Source: Lithospermum erythrorhizon | Taxonomy: Eukaryota > Streptophyta > Magnoliopsida > Boraginales > Boraginaceae | NCBI GenBank assembly: GCA_019722365.1 | Contig: JADFUC010002282.1 | Span: forward strand, 186,001-250,000 | Direction of reading: 5' to 3' | DNA length: 64,000 nt | Shown here: positions 22,289 through 34,477 of the stretch, piece by piece | Layout: every line of letters begins with the position of its first letter | How positions within the stretch are numbered: position 1 is the stretch's first letter | Notes under the pieces: generated by a model | Seen by the model: the letters and a program-made list of their open reading frames with translations, nothing else | Databases searched by the model: none | Told to the model about the DNA's origin: nothing | Translations under genes and position numbers: made by a program

Positions 22289-22599
22289 GGAACAAGAGAA
22301 CTTATTAAAGTTTCAAAAGTATATAAGATGGAATATATAAAATATAATTAGATTATTACAAGAAATATATCTATTCATTATTTAAAAGATTATGAATTTT
22401 TAATAAACAAACTAAAATAAATACATACCAAGTCAAGTAAATACTATATTTTTATTTAGTATATATTAATAACAAAACCATCCTAATAAGCAAAAATTAT
22501 AAGACAATAAAATTAAAGTACATGCCATGATCATCTTAAGACATTTTTGTATGTTCAATGAAATATAAATTTACCCATATAATTATTTAAAAATTCTAA

Positions 22600-23530
22600 C
22601 TAAATGCCCAATAAAATTCTCAAACTATCAAATTCAAAACTTATGGAATACTAAGAGATAAATCCATTTCTAAAAGATCATGCAAATTTCATTTTTAATA
22701 ATAAAATCAATTAAACTCAACCAATAAAATTCAAAATTATAAGTACTAAATAATACTCTACTTTCATCTCTAAAAGGTTATTTGATTATATTTTTCAATA
22801 GTCAAAATGCTATTTCAAAACTCAACACAACCAAACTCAAACTTGTGAATATGACATACTATATCTATTATCTCCTCGAAATATAGTTCAATAGTTGACT
22901 TTTTAAATATTCAACTCTAAATATTATTGTATGATGTATAATTGTTTGTTGTAATACGGTTAATTGAATTTGTCAAAGAGGTATGTTAGTCGAATCAATC
23001 AAGATTCTTCAAGCTACAAAATATTCAATTTCTTCATATAAAATACTAAGATACTATGATCATCTACATATTTTTATATGTTCAATGCGATATAACTATT
23101 TGAAAATTGTAACTAAAACCTAGTAACATTTTTCTCAACCATCAAATTTTAAACTTATGATTTCTACATATTAAACCATCTCTAAAAAGATCGTGCAATT
23201 TATTTTTAATAATTAAAACAAAACCAAACTAACAAAATTTTAAAAATTATGAGTACTAAATAAATACTCTATTTCATCCTAAAAGGTTATTGAAGCTTAT
23301 TTCAATAGTCAATTTTTCAAAATCAATTATCAAAATTCAAAAGTTATGAAGACAACATACTAAACCATCTCTAAAGATCTTAAGTATTTTATTTTAATAA
23401 TCAAAATTATTTAAAAACTCAACCAACAAAATTCAAAACTTATGAGTACTAGCTATTCTTACTTCCATCCGTGTTATTCATTTTATTTCTCAATAGTCAA
23501 TTTTTAAAACTCCATTACCAACATACCTAT
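22600..23530. repeat. Degenerate minisatellite, unit about 95-105 bp
   Basis: At least six imperfect units are visible, starting near 22628, 22722, 23142, 23231, 23328 and 23423. Each begins with a version of CAAAATTCAAAACTTATGAG, continues with a TACTAAATA / CATCTCTAAAAGGTTAT block and ends with TTTTAATAATCAA or TTTCAATAGTCAATTTTTAA and an AAACTCAAC stretch. A diverged section separates the second and third. Two unit types seem to alternate, suggesting an older dimer of about 200 bp. No ORF. Confidence 0.65.
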
Positions 23531-25868
23531 AGCATTATACAAATGTACTTATTATATAGATTTATTCCAGAATTCTAATCTTTTCTTTGGTCTAGTGAGT
23601 GACTATGTAATTGATTTTTTAAACTTTTTGCAATATGTATATACATACCATGGCTTTAATTTGTTATAAATTTATTCCACTATTGCTCTAAAGCGGTATG
23701 TCTTTTCTTATAATAACTTTCTTTCTTTCAAATGTTAGATATGTGTTCACAATTCTACTTCATTTTGTCGGGTAATTTGCACCCCATGCCCCTATAAAGT
23801 TTTATGAACATCAGAATCTCTAATACCGCTTTTATAAACTTATAAATCAACCATCATAATTTAGATAAAGTTTCTTAATTGTCTGAAGTCTTAGTTTTTA
23901 AATAAATCTATTGGCGTGTATTTATAATCGACTTCATTCAGCTGTAACAAATATATTGACATGTCTACATAAACTTTTTTTTCATATAATTTTGTTGATT
24001 AGTACTCTGTAATAATCTTTATATTAATTGCATTTAAATACTCCTGGGCTTCCAAAGAAGATTGCTTATGTTAAACAAATGATCAAAATTATACAAATAT
24101 ACTCATCATTTTAATTTTAATTTAAATTTTGCTAATAGTGAAATGCACTAAAATGTTTTAATTGATATATATTTTTCATCGAATATTGTACAAGATATAT
24201 CAAAATAATTGAGTTGAACATATATTATTATTATTTATGTTTATACACACTAAAAATTAATTCAAACTAAATATTTTTCATATACAAAATTTGCTAAATG
24301 TATTAATTAATTGATATATATATATGATGATTTATAAAAGTATATAGATAATATGTACTAATTTTAATTTATCCAAAATCAAGACCTGAGACAATTAAGA
24401 ATTTTACAAATTTTGTTACTTATTACCTAAATGCTAGATATCTCATTCGCAACATATGAGCTGGCATAATTAAAAATTTAGAATATTTTAAGTAAAATTA
24501 TATATTTCCTTATGCCATTAGTAATATTTAATGGTTGAGTTAATCCACAATAGGTGCGGCGGCTGATTTATAAGTTTATAAGGAGTATTAGCATACTTAA
24601 GCTTGTTAGCAGGGTACGATGCTCATAAAAAAACTTTATAGGGTAAAATTACCCTACCTGAAAGTTAGGGAGTAATCATGTATTCAAGGATGGCTTCTAA
24701 TTTTAGGAATTTCTCTCAACCGTAAGAATCTTTAAGAAAGTCAATGTTTATTTCTTTATCTAAATTAAAACTGCTATGAATAATTAGCAATATAATATGA
24801 AATGTTATGTTGTCTTATTGCACATCAAATCATATTAATGAAATCTCGAAAAGTTAAATATGGATTAGTGAATTATTTAAGGCCACGTTTATTTTATTAG
24901 TAAGTTTACCAACTTTTAATTATGTAAAGATTATGAAGATAATAATTATGAAAAAATGAAAATTCAATTATATAATTTAAATGTATTAAAAATAACTAAT
25001 AAATAATTTACTACCAAAGTTTTATGATAATTCAATGTGTAACCTTCTTGCAATTAATATGGTAATTTGTATTCACATTAAAGTTGTTTGGGTCAATTTA
25101 TATTATAACTTTGTTAAAATTGATCAATGAAAAATAAAACAAAATAATTTTTTAAGGATGATGGTATACCTTTAGACCAAGTGAATTGAAGACCCAATTC
25201 CTTTAACCATATATCGAACTTACATCAAAAGGTCCGGGTCAGATAATGATTAATTAACTTTCATGGAAATCACTAAACTAATTCATCTCTAAAAGTTATT
25301 CATATTTCGAGTAACCCGGGTCATGGTTGTGTGCCTTGTAGAATCTCTATGTAGATTCCTATATGTTATAGGAATTGTATTTGTAGTCTTTTAGTTCAAT
25401 TAAAATAAAATTGTGTAAAATACAATTATGCCCTTCATTAAGGGTATTTTAGTCCGTTCAAAAAAAGACGAAACACTTAAGACAACTCGTACTTTTAATA
25501 TATATATAGATTTATATTTTTGTAATATGAACCCTTAAGTCATATGTTAAACGAGTGCGACAAAATTTTCTAAAATTTTGAAAAATTACTCATGAATATT
25601 TCTAATTTGAAGGAGTCCTCGCACCTAATTATAAAAACAATTATGAAGGGAGTATCATCAATAATGTCAAAGAATAAAGTTGTATATTAAGAATTTAAAT
25701 ATTCTCATGATAAGATATAAACTAATTTATCTAAAAATACTCAAACAATGATATTATATATCAAGAAAATATATTTACATTATTCAAGTGAAATAAAATA
25801 ATCAATGAAGAAAAAATTCTATATCACAAAATTAAAAGTTGTAGAATCATAACTTCATGAAGTATAAA
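23531..25868. other. AT-rich gene-free stretch
   Basis: No protein-like frame longer than chance, no RNA gene and no clear repeat family recognised over 2.3 kb. Composition is very AT-rich throughout. Confidence 0.5.
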
Positions 25869-26633
25869 TGTTGGTCAAGTATTTCGCGATGTCGCCTATA
25901 ACAGCTTGATAGCAAATACTGAGGGCGTGAGTATCTTCTCGAATAAGATTTTGTTTCCATTTGTAAAGAAGACTTTGCAGATATGATTTGGTTAATGGAA
26001 AATGCATTATTTTGGTGATCAAGTTAGAAGATTCACATGCCTAAAATAAAGAATGAAAGAGGATCGACAGATTTATTGTATTTATAAGATGAAAGTTTTG
26101 CTTTTTATGGCCTTTACTATAAATTATTTAGCCATGAATTATATAAAGGTCTAATGCAAACCTAGAAGATGACTGAAATAAGAGAGATTTCCGCATTGTA
26201 TTTTGTGAGGCAAACGAGCTTTGAGAGTTTATTTTGTAGGCTGAATGTACGGAGTGGTCTATAAACTCGTGTACAACTGTTGTTAACACATTGTCGAGAC
26301 AGTCCTGCTTTTTAGTATTGAACACATAGTAGACACATACTAAGGATAATAGTGTATAGTGGGGATAGGTGTATTGAAGTCATGGGGAGCGTGGACTTGT
26401 ACATCCGCATACGAAGAGGTATCAAAAGGCAGCGAATGTAGTAAGATTCGCATGTTCTTATTTATAATTTTTATCATAGTGAAGTCCTTCATCGGATGTG
26501 CTGCCCCCGTGACGCAGTGTATGCATTGAACCCGAAAGTTATTTATATTGTTGTGTTTTTACTTTCGAACAATTCACGTCAAATAAGTCGGGCCTTTGAA
26601 TTGTTGGCAGTTGTACTGACAACTGATCTTACA
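25869..26633 (+). mobile_element. Solo LTR, same family as the 31.6-44.6 kb copia element
   Basis: From TGTTGGTCAAGTATTTCGCG to about CTGATCTTACA, this stretch follows the reverse complement of the LTRs at 31597-32428 and 43788-44623 block by block. Shared pieces include AAGTATTTCGCGATGTC, GAGCTTTGAGAGTTTATTTT, GGCTGAATGTACG, ACAACTGTTGTTAA and GGTGTATTGAAGT. It lies in opposite orientation to that element. No internal coding sequence flanks it, so it is best read as a solo LTR of about 765 bp, clearly older and more diverged than the paired LTRs. A target duplication was not found. Confidence 0.75.
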
Positions 26634-26639
26634 TGATTG

Positions 26640-27414
26640 ATTATACTTTTTCAATAACTATACTTTACGAAATATCCTCAAGGGAAATAATATGAAATGA
26701 TACTATAAATAATAAGGAATAGTAATATGATATGGTGAACATGTGTCGTATGTATGGTAAATGATAATGCAAATAATTAGTTGATAGAAGACTGAGTCTA
26801 AAGATAGCAAATAATGATGTCCTTAAATTCAAACCTAGATAAACCTTATGAAACTAGAACCTATTACCAACTTAACCAAAATTCTACTTGAATGATCGTG
26901 TGTATACAAGGACCATCATATAGATCCGTCCGTTGGTAGCCAAATAACATCAAAATCTTTCTGTTCATACAATATTTCTTGGGAAGGAAATTCATGTGAA
27001 AATGCAATTCATAACTAATGCATCTCTGTTTGTTTATAGTGGTCCTAAAGCATGATCTCAACTAAGCTGTCTGCAACTTGTATGATTCTTGCCACACTAA
27101 TCAACTTAAACACAACTTCTTTTATTCTGATCCCTCTAGTTTGATGTTTAGACGGGGCAATATTATATACATACTCAAATAGTATTTTTTTAGTAAAATG
27201 ATAATTTTATTTTTATTGAAATTTTCTAACTAACAATTTTACACTTGCAAATGGGGAGGAGATGGGGGTAAAATAATAATTTCATCCCCCAACTATCCAC
27301 TGTTTGCGTATGTGTACAACAACCCAGAACGAAAAAACAAGAAAATAAAACATGAAAGCAACAAAAAAAAACCTTATACGCCTTCAACTCATCAAGAGGG
27401 CTGGTGTGAGAAGA
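26640..27414. other. Gene-free stretch
   Basis: No gene or named repeat recognised. A 65-codon minus-strand ORF at 26864-27061 has no recognisable domain. Confidence 0.45.
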
Positions 27415-27759
27415 GGGACTAAAAGCACACTGAAATGAATCAGTGTATAAAAGTTATTCAATGATTATTTTGTTCGTAATGAAACTTTCTCAAACACTAT
27501 ACTTACAAATAGGGGGACGGAAATAGTAATTTCAAGGTTGTTATGGACAATGTTTGAAGTGTGCTTATAGCATGTATGGGGACAAGGCACGGGTGCTATA
27601 AGCACATTCCAAACAGTGTTAAAAATAAATCTGAAATTACTATTTTAGTCCTTTTCCTATTTGTAAGTGACTACTACGTATAATTCTGAGAAAGTTTCAT
27701 TAAGAATAAAATAGTCATTTTCATACTTTTTAACACTGTTTGGGTGTGCTTTTAGTTCC
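27415..27759. repeat. Long inverted repeat (fold-back), arms about 170 bp
   Basis: The left arm begins GGGACTAAAAGCACACTGAA and the reverse complement of the right arm begins GGAACTAAAAGCACACCCAA. Both go on with a matching series of blocks: AATGAAACTTTCTCA, CTTACAAATAGG, AATAGTAATTTCA and GTGCTTATAGCA. The centre is GTGCTTATAGCA ... TGCTATAAGCAC with a loop of about 21 bases. The arms differ by scattered substitutions and small indels, so it is an aged snapback MITE or similar. A transcript would fold into a single hairpin of roughly 340 bases. Confidence 0.8.
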
Positions 27760-29212
27760 ACTCGAGACAAGGGCACTTCCATGGTGCTTAAGCCCCTTAA
27801 GTACTTAAATGTTTAGTTCCTCTATCCGTTTTCAGTGTTTAAATTGATATAATTTATTTTAAATAGGATAATTTTAAATTCATTAAATATGAAATTTTGA
27901 GTATAAATAAGAATGCAGGACTATTTTAATAAAACAAAAAATATTATTAAAAGAACTTAGAAAAAAAAGCACCCCATGATCTTTCTATTGCCACCATTGA
28001 TATTTCTTTTAATATATTTTTTCTCTAACTTATTAAGTGATTATTATCAATTTTCTCTTTTAGAATTTTGATAAACCTCATTTTTAAATGGGGAATAATA
28101 CTAAACACACCATAAAATGTTATGACTATTAGAAATGTATTTTTGATTACTATTAAGTTTAATTAGAAGGAGTTGATCATAATTATTTCTATCAATTGAG
28201 AATATATCACAACATTTAATTGTACATATAACTCAAATACATAACAAAGATAATATATTTAGATTGGTTAATTTCGTCTGTAAGTTTCATACATATATTT
28301 TTACAAAAATTTGAAACGTGACCATAAATACGTGATGGATGACGTGACATAAGTGGCAGAGCCCATCCAGAAGAACAGCGAACTGAGTTTGCTTTTGCCA
28401 ATGCCAGCCACAAACTGATTATCTGTGCAGCTACTGAGAGCTTTCATGTATGCCTGCAAACAACAAAGAGTAGTTGCAGTTTGAAGCGTGCAGAAATTGG
28501 AATGGAAAAGCGTGAAGAAATGAAAGCCTGAAATCTAGTAAAAGCTTCAGCTATCAAACCAGACTCCAGCACTCTGAGCGCCTCCACAATCAATGCCAAA
28601 ATCAAAATTTATATAAAAATTAATATTTGACACAAAAAATAAAATTTAAGAATGAACAACATAATTTTTAAAATACCTATTATTTTTATGCACTCTTAAT
28701 AAATTAAGTTTTTTAAAAAATTACAAGACGACTATTCCTTCCACAGATTCCCTAGTTATTCCACCATTCACCATGCATCAATTACCTTGAAAGATGATCA
28801 TTTAGATATTAATAATAATAATAATGTTTTGAATTTGAGTATTTAAAAAACAAAAATAATTCATTTAACTAGACATATGTGGATATATAGAGATTATGAT
28901 GAGATCATATCATAATAATAAATGAAGACCTTCGGTTGGGATTATAATATCATACTTCTTCCATCAATCTATCCCAAATTGATAGATGTGTTTTCTTTTT
29001 ATGAAAATCCCTATATTGATTCTTATTTAATTTAAAAAATATGAAGGAAAAGAGAATGATTTAACAACCTAGTGGGTTAGAGTCTTCCACACAGGTAATG
29101 CCACTATGTCCTGAGTTACTCCATAGTCTTCCTATTATATATATTTAGAATTGAAAATAATTTAATTTTAAAACACATAGAGAGAATTGATCTATGACGA
29201 AATACAAAAAAA
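27760..29212. other. Gene-free stretch
   Basis: AT-rich. A less AT-rich piece around 28310-28600 on the minus strand (65-codon ORF 28216-28413) could be a decayed gene fragment but is not recognised. Confidence 0.45.
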
Positions 29213-29458
29213 TATTACATCCTCTTAAAAGATTGTCATATTTTGACTTTTTAATAGTTAAACTTTGATCATAAATATTTTTGTTTGTGTTGTATAATAT
29301 TTGATAAAAAAAATATATTAATGGAAAGAATTTAAAATGTAGTTTTTATTGTTATATTTTTCATAAAATATAGACAACAATATCTACGATCAAAGTTCAA
29401 TTATTAAAAAATTAAAAAGGTCAAAATGTGATAATCTTTTAGAAACGAAGGGAGTATT
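29213..29458. mobile_element. Stowaway-type MITE
   Basis: The left end CATCCTCTTAAAAGATTGTC followed by ATATTTTGAC, and the reverse complement of the right end ACTCCCTTCGTTTCTAAAAG followed by ATTATCACATTTTGACC, form a long terminal inverted repeat. The CTCCCTTCGTTTCTAAAAGA form is typical of plant Stowaway/mariner MITEs. Most of the 245 bp can fold on itself, and there is no coding capacity. A TA target duplication is plausible at both edges. Confidence 0.75.
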
Positions 29459-30123
29459 TTTTTTCCTTTTTCAAACTAAATATAAAAAGCCATCAACTTA
29501 TTTTTCAGAAAATGTGTATTTAATACTCCGTATTATCTAAAACTTCCCTTTCACATCTTGAGCATATTTGAAAATAGAGACACGTATGTAAAAGTAATAA
29601 AATGCTATTCACTTTAAAATCTTTTGATTTTAAGGCTTGATGTCCATACACGTAACAAGGAGTGCTACATTATTATTGTCAATTATGTATCAGCATATGT
29701 TTTTTTAAATAACAATGCAGGGTATGGCAACACAGACTGTAGGATAATGGCTTTGCTGTTTATAAGTTGAACATTTTCATAGGATTTTTCTTTACATGTG
29801 CATTCACTTTGCAGAAATGTTTATTCTTACAAACAAGGTGAAAAGTTTAAGAGGATCAACTGATCAGGCCATGCTAAAATAATGATGAGTAGTCTATTGA
29901 AGATCCATGTCCGATTCCCCCGGTAATAGAATAACAAGAAATCCAAGTGAAATATATATTAAGGTTATGGAGATTTAACGATGGAAGCCCGTAAATTATT
30001 AACAGGTTTGATTTATTTGCCCGACATGGCATATCAACCATACAAATTTAATTTTATTCTCTTCTAGATTGATACAACTTGTTATTAATGCTCTCTAAGG
30101 AGACACAAAAATCAACCAAATTT

Positions 30124-30690
30124 ATACTCTCTTCATTTTTTTATAGTTGTCATTTTAATAAAAAAGTTTATTTTATTATACCACGCTTAGCATAATAAAT
30201 AACATTTTTATATTTTCAATGTAATTTTTGGACTATTTTTTCATTTGAAATAAATAACCAACCAGTCTATTATTATTTCTAATCGGGATTGTCATTCTAT
30301 ATTTCAATATATTTTTTTTAACTACATTTTATTTTCCTTAATTTATGTACAAATGGCTAAAAGGATAACTTAAAAAAAATATAGTGAGCATCTTAAGTTT
30401 CTATAGACAAATTTACTTCATTACGTAATAGCTTAAACCCAGCATTTTCTTTGTACGCAACCAACTAATAATATAAACAATCAATTAATGATATTGTTTC
30501 AATTGATTGTCATTGTATATTTTCAATGCATTTTTTTAATTACTTTTTATTTTCCTTAATCTATATGCAAATGACTAAAACTACAACTTAAAAAAAATAT
30601 AGTGAGTATTTTAAGTTTCTATAGACAAATTTACTTCATTACCTAATAGCTTAAGCCCAGCATCCTCTTTGTACGCAATTTCGTTAAGCA
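30124..30690. mobile_element. MITE family A copy with tandem duplication
   Basis: The left end TACTCTCTTCATTTTTTTAT followed by AGTTGTCATTTTA matches the MITE at 2653. A mirrored end (AACTTAAAAAAAATATAGTGAG) lies at about 30370. A segment of about 180 bp, 30287-30468, is repeated directly at 30503-30690. Both copies share TTTATTTTCCTTAAT, ACTTAAAAAAAATATAGTGA, GTTTCTATAGACAAATTTAC and TCTTTGTACGCAA. The duplication extends beyond the MITE end, so it arose after insertion or by a second nested copy. Confidence 0.6.
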
Positions 30691-31596
30691 AAAGAACCTG
30701 TCTGGTCCTGGTGCAATGATGAATTTTATGCATCAAAACTTGAAACTATATACCTCATCTTTATTGGGGAGGAAAAAGAGCTGCCTTAACACTTAAGAAC
30801 TATAAAAAGGAATAAAATTTAAAAGAAGTTATAATTGTAGATGATGCTTTTCAATTTAAAAAAGTAATTCCTTCTCATCCCCCTCTTTAGGAAAGAAAAA
30901 ATTTGATGTAACTCAGGCCATTAAGATTGTTCTATGCAGTAGTAGTATTTTTCTATACTCCGTTCTAAATATTAACCAGACCATTGCTATTTAATTTGAA
31001 TTGATATCCCGTTGATAATTCAATAATCTAATATCATCTGACCCAAGCTTTTTCAAGAAATTTTCGGGTTCAAGTCTTATTGGATATATATATATTTTAA
31101 TTTCTTTGTAGCACTTACTCTAGATGTTTTTAGTTAGCAATTCAATATCTGTATTAGTAATTCGTAATACTATGTAATCGTACTCTTCATAGTTAATTTA
31201 TAAAATAAATCAAAAAATTGAATTGATATCCCATTAAGATTGTTAATTTAACTTATTTAACCGATTATTTATTTTGCAGTCAAACGTTTGAGAATCATGA
31301 TGAGTTTGAATTGCTCATGTGATGATAAACGTATGAACATTAAAGCATGAAGTCTTGTTCGAGGCAACAAACTATAAAAAAATGTTTGAGTTTGAACTCT
31401 TGTTCGAGTGATTTACAAAGAAATGCTTCACTAGAAATGGAGAGATTTTACCATCTTCTAAATGCAAAATACAAAATACAAAATCCAAATTAATTGAACT
31501 AAGCAAGTTTGCCGAATACCTCCCATAATGGAACACAAGAAACAAACAAAATTAATGATAAAAAAACATGATATTTATTTCATTTTATTGAAAAAG
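30691..31596. other. Gene-free stretch
   Basis: No gene or RNA recognised before the left LTR. Confidence 0.45.
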
Positions 31597-32428
31597 TGTA
31601 ATAGTCTACTTCGAAATATCAATGTTAGTACACCAGTTACTAACATTACGACTCACTTAAGACATAGAAGTAAAGACTGCGGCTAAAAGTAAAACACGAT
31701 AACTTTTGTATCACGCTCGGGTGCCAATGTAGCACCTAGGTTTGGGGCGTTTTGTCCAAATAGCTGATCCACTATGATACGAGGAATTACAAATAAAGAT
31801 TTATACGAATGCTCCTCATTCTTCTTCGCCTTATTCTACTCTATCTCAATGTACGAGCCTGTGCTCCTCGACTTCAATACACATATCCTCCACTACGCAC
31901 TATTATCCCTAGTATGTGTCAACTACGTAGTAATTACTTCAAAAATTGTGGATTATTGTAATAAAGGTGTTAACAAATGCTTGTAATAAACTTAAAAGAG
32001 TTTATATAAAATGCTCCATTACTTAACTTACAATAAAAATAAACTCTCAAAGCTCTTTTACCTCACAAAATACAATGCAGAATTCTCTCTTGTTTAGGTG
32101 AAGAACTAGGTCCGCATGTGAGGCCTTTATATAGTGTAGGCACAAACAAGTTTATGGAAATGACTTCCATAAACAAAACTTCCATCTTGTAAAATATTCA
32201 ATGCATTCGGTCCTCTTTCGTTCTTTATTATAGACGTGTGAATCTTCGTACTTGATATCCAAGTAAATCATTTTTCATCAATCAAATCATATCTCACGAG
32301 ATTTTCTTCATAAAAGGAAACAATATCTTCTTCGAAATATCTACTTTGCCCTCGAGCTGTTGCTACCAACTGTTAGAGACAGTTGGTCTGACATCGCGAA
32401 ATACTTGACCAATTTTCATGCACTAATA
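31597..32428 (-). repeat. 3' LTR of outer copia element
   Basis: 832 bp, colinear with 43788-44623 over its whole length, with scattered substitutions and small indels. The outermost dinucleotide on the element's 5' side has decayed from TG to TA. The minus-strand LTR contains a TATATAAAGG-type box near 32130. The sequence just outside it (ATTGAAAAAG) resembles the primer-site side of the other LTR rather than a target duplication. Confidence 0.88.
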
Positions 32429-32789
32429 AACTCCCTATTTGGGTAAGTTTTTCGCGACAAATCTCTTGAAAACCTCACACATTACAATTCAGCGTACATA
32501 ACCGCAAATTAGAATAGCATAAATAACCTTAAATAAGAATAGCGTAAATAATCGCAAATAAACAAACAAGATGGAATACGAACACAAACATTAGTCCAAA
32601 TGGCATCACAAATGTTAAAGACAGATGGCTAAAGAGGTGCCATAAAACATAAAAAGCCATAATGGTTAACATTACCAAACATCCAAATTAAACAAACAAA
32701 TAAACATCAGAGTTCTTCATCCGACATCTCTCTATTTATTTGTCCCAAAAACATAGCAAAACTCCTAAAACACATCTCATATCGGCACA

Positions 32790-34477
32790 TGGACACTGAC
32801 ATCATCAAGCCTGAGGTGCTTCTGCACCACTGTCACCGCCAGCTGGATCAACATCTTGATCATCTTCTCCACTTGCTTTCAAACGCATCTTCGCATAAAT
32901 TTCCTAGCTGTGCTGGGACTGAATCACCCCATCTAGTCACTCAAATCTCGGCCCCTCAAACTGCTGTCCCATCAAGACGCTCCCTAAAGCTCCTCATGCA
33001 TCAACAGGTGCTAAGGGTATATCAAGAATACGAGTACCTTTCCATGAAGCTTGGGGAGCGATGAATTGCTCCTGCATTGGGGCCCTCAAGATCACCGTAG
33101 TCAAGACATCTTCTTTCTGGGCTTGGAGAATGCTATATATCATGCTAGGATAGGCTATGGATTTTAGAATAGCATGGGACTAAGCATGTTGTGTAGTTTG
33201 ATAAAAAAGAACCCGACCTAAATCAAATGAGGCCCCAGTGCCTATCATATAAAGAACCTTAGCCAATGACTCAGAGACACTAGTAGTATGAGTGGTAGGA
33301 ACCCAATTAGCTACACCAACTTTATGAAGCACCACATACTTAACACTCACACTGAAGGAAGTCCCTTTGTCGTGCCGGGTGTCAATGGCATCCTCCGCAA
33401 CACCTTTACAATGTTAGATAGTCGCAAGTCAGAGTCTCGTAGCACCTCATTGGCTCTCGCAAAATAGTCATTAATAATTCTTGGAGAGAAGTCAAAAGTG
33501 AAGTTTCTGAAGGTTACCTTGTGATAGTTGGCACTTGCATGATCATCAATATCCTCAATCATGTTGCAAATAAATTTCCTGACCAGCTTCGGGTAGTAGG
33601 GACCAACTATTGTAATGGTTGGCATGATTCCTGCCTCTTCCAAAATGCCCATAATATTTGGGTTCTTCTTGGTAGCTTCAGATAACATTTTCTCAACTGC
33701 TATACGCCCGGCTTGCCATAAACCTCCATCCGCTTCTTTCCTCCTCAGAGTTCAAAGACACATTGGCAATGGATATGGCAAAGAACATTTTGGGAATTTA
33801 TTTTCCAATTTTAGTGCGCTTCGTCAGCCTTCACTCTTCCATTTTGACTTCTTTTCCCTGCTCATTACAAAGAAAGAACATCCTCAAGATTCCGAAGTCT
33901 TCGACATCTTCCCGAGCATCTTCTCCTTGAGGTTCATGTCACAACCATTTATCATCACCGTATGTTTAGTAACAAAGGGAATTACTTTCAGAACCTCTTC
34001 AAATTTCAGTATAACATCTTCTCGGCTACTTCTGGCCAGCCTCCTGAGCACCCCTCCTGGCTCTTCTTTCTACCTTCCTAGCTTTCTTTGCAGCTCTCTC
34101 CTCTTTACATAATTTCTTCTTGGGCTCAGATGACTCACCATCATTAGCCACCTTCTTGTGTTTTCTCTTCTTGGACTTCTTTTTTTCATGACCCGCAACC
34201 TTAGGATTAATGTCTAAATTAGCATCCAAGGTGTCACCAACACCTTGACCAACAGTTGATCTCTCCAACCTTTCAGTAGTCTCAACACAAGTGTCGGTGA
34301 CACTTGGTGTCACCTTCATCAATAGCCTTAGCAGTCACAGGCTCTGAATCAACAACACTTAGTATGTCAACATCCATACCCTCAGCAACAGTGTCTTTGA
34401 CAGAATCATCTACATATGGCTGCTGGAAATCAATGAAATTGGATTCCCCTTTTATTATACCCATCATGTGGACACCG
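32790..34477 (-). pseudogene. Extra ORF downstream of pol, C-terminal part (Transposase_32-like)
   Basis: From 34477 downward: an acidic region (FIDFQQPYVDDSVKDTVAEG); a lysine-rich segment (GHEKKKSKKRKHKKVANDGE and KKARKVERRARRGAQE); then a folded-looking domain at 33347-33690 with ILEEAGIMPTITIVGPYYPK, LVRKFICNMIED and FTFDFSPRIINDYFARANEV. That domain resembles the family listed as putative plant transposon protein (PF20167, Transposase_32). It continues to about 32790 (GRVLFYQTTQHA, AILKSIAYPSMIYSILQAQK). Frameshifts and stops occur. Function of this family is unknown. It is often found inside LTR elements. Confidence 0.65.

Noticed and set aside
22600..23530. Spaced repeats considered as a CRISPR array
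   Set aside because: Repeats are degenerate, about 100 bp long and contiguous without unique spacers, and the DNA is plant nuclear.
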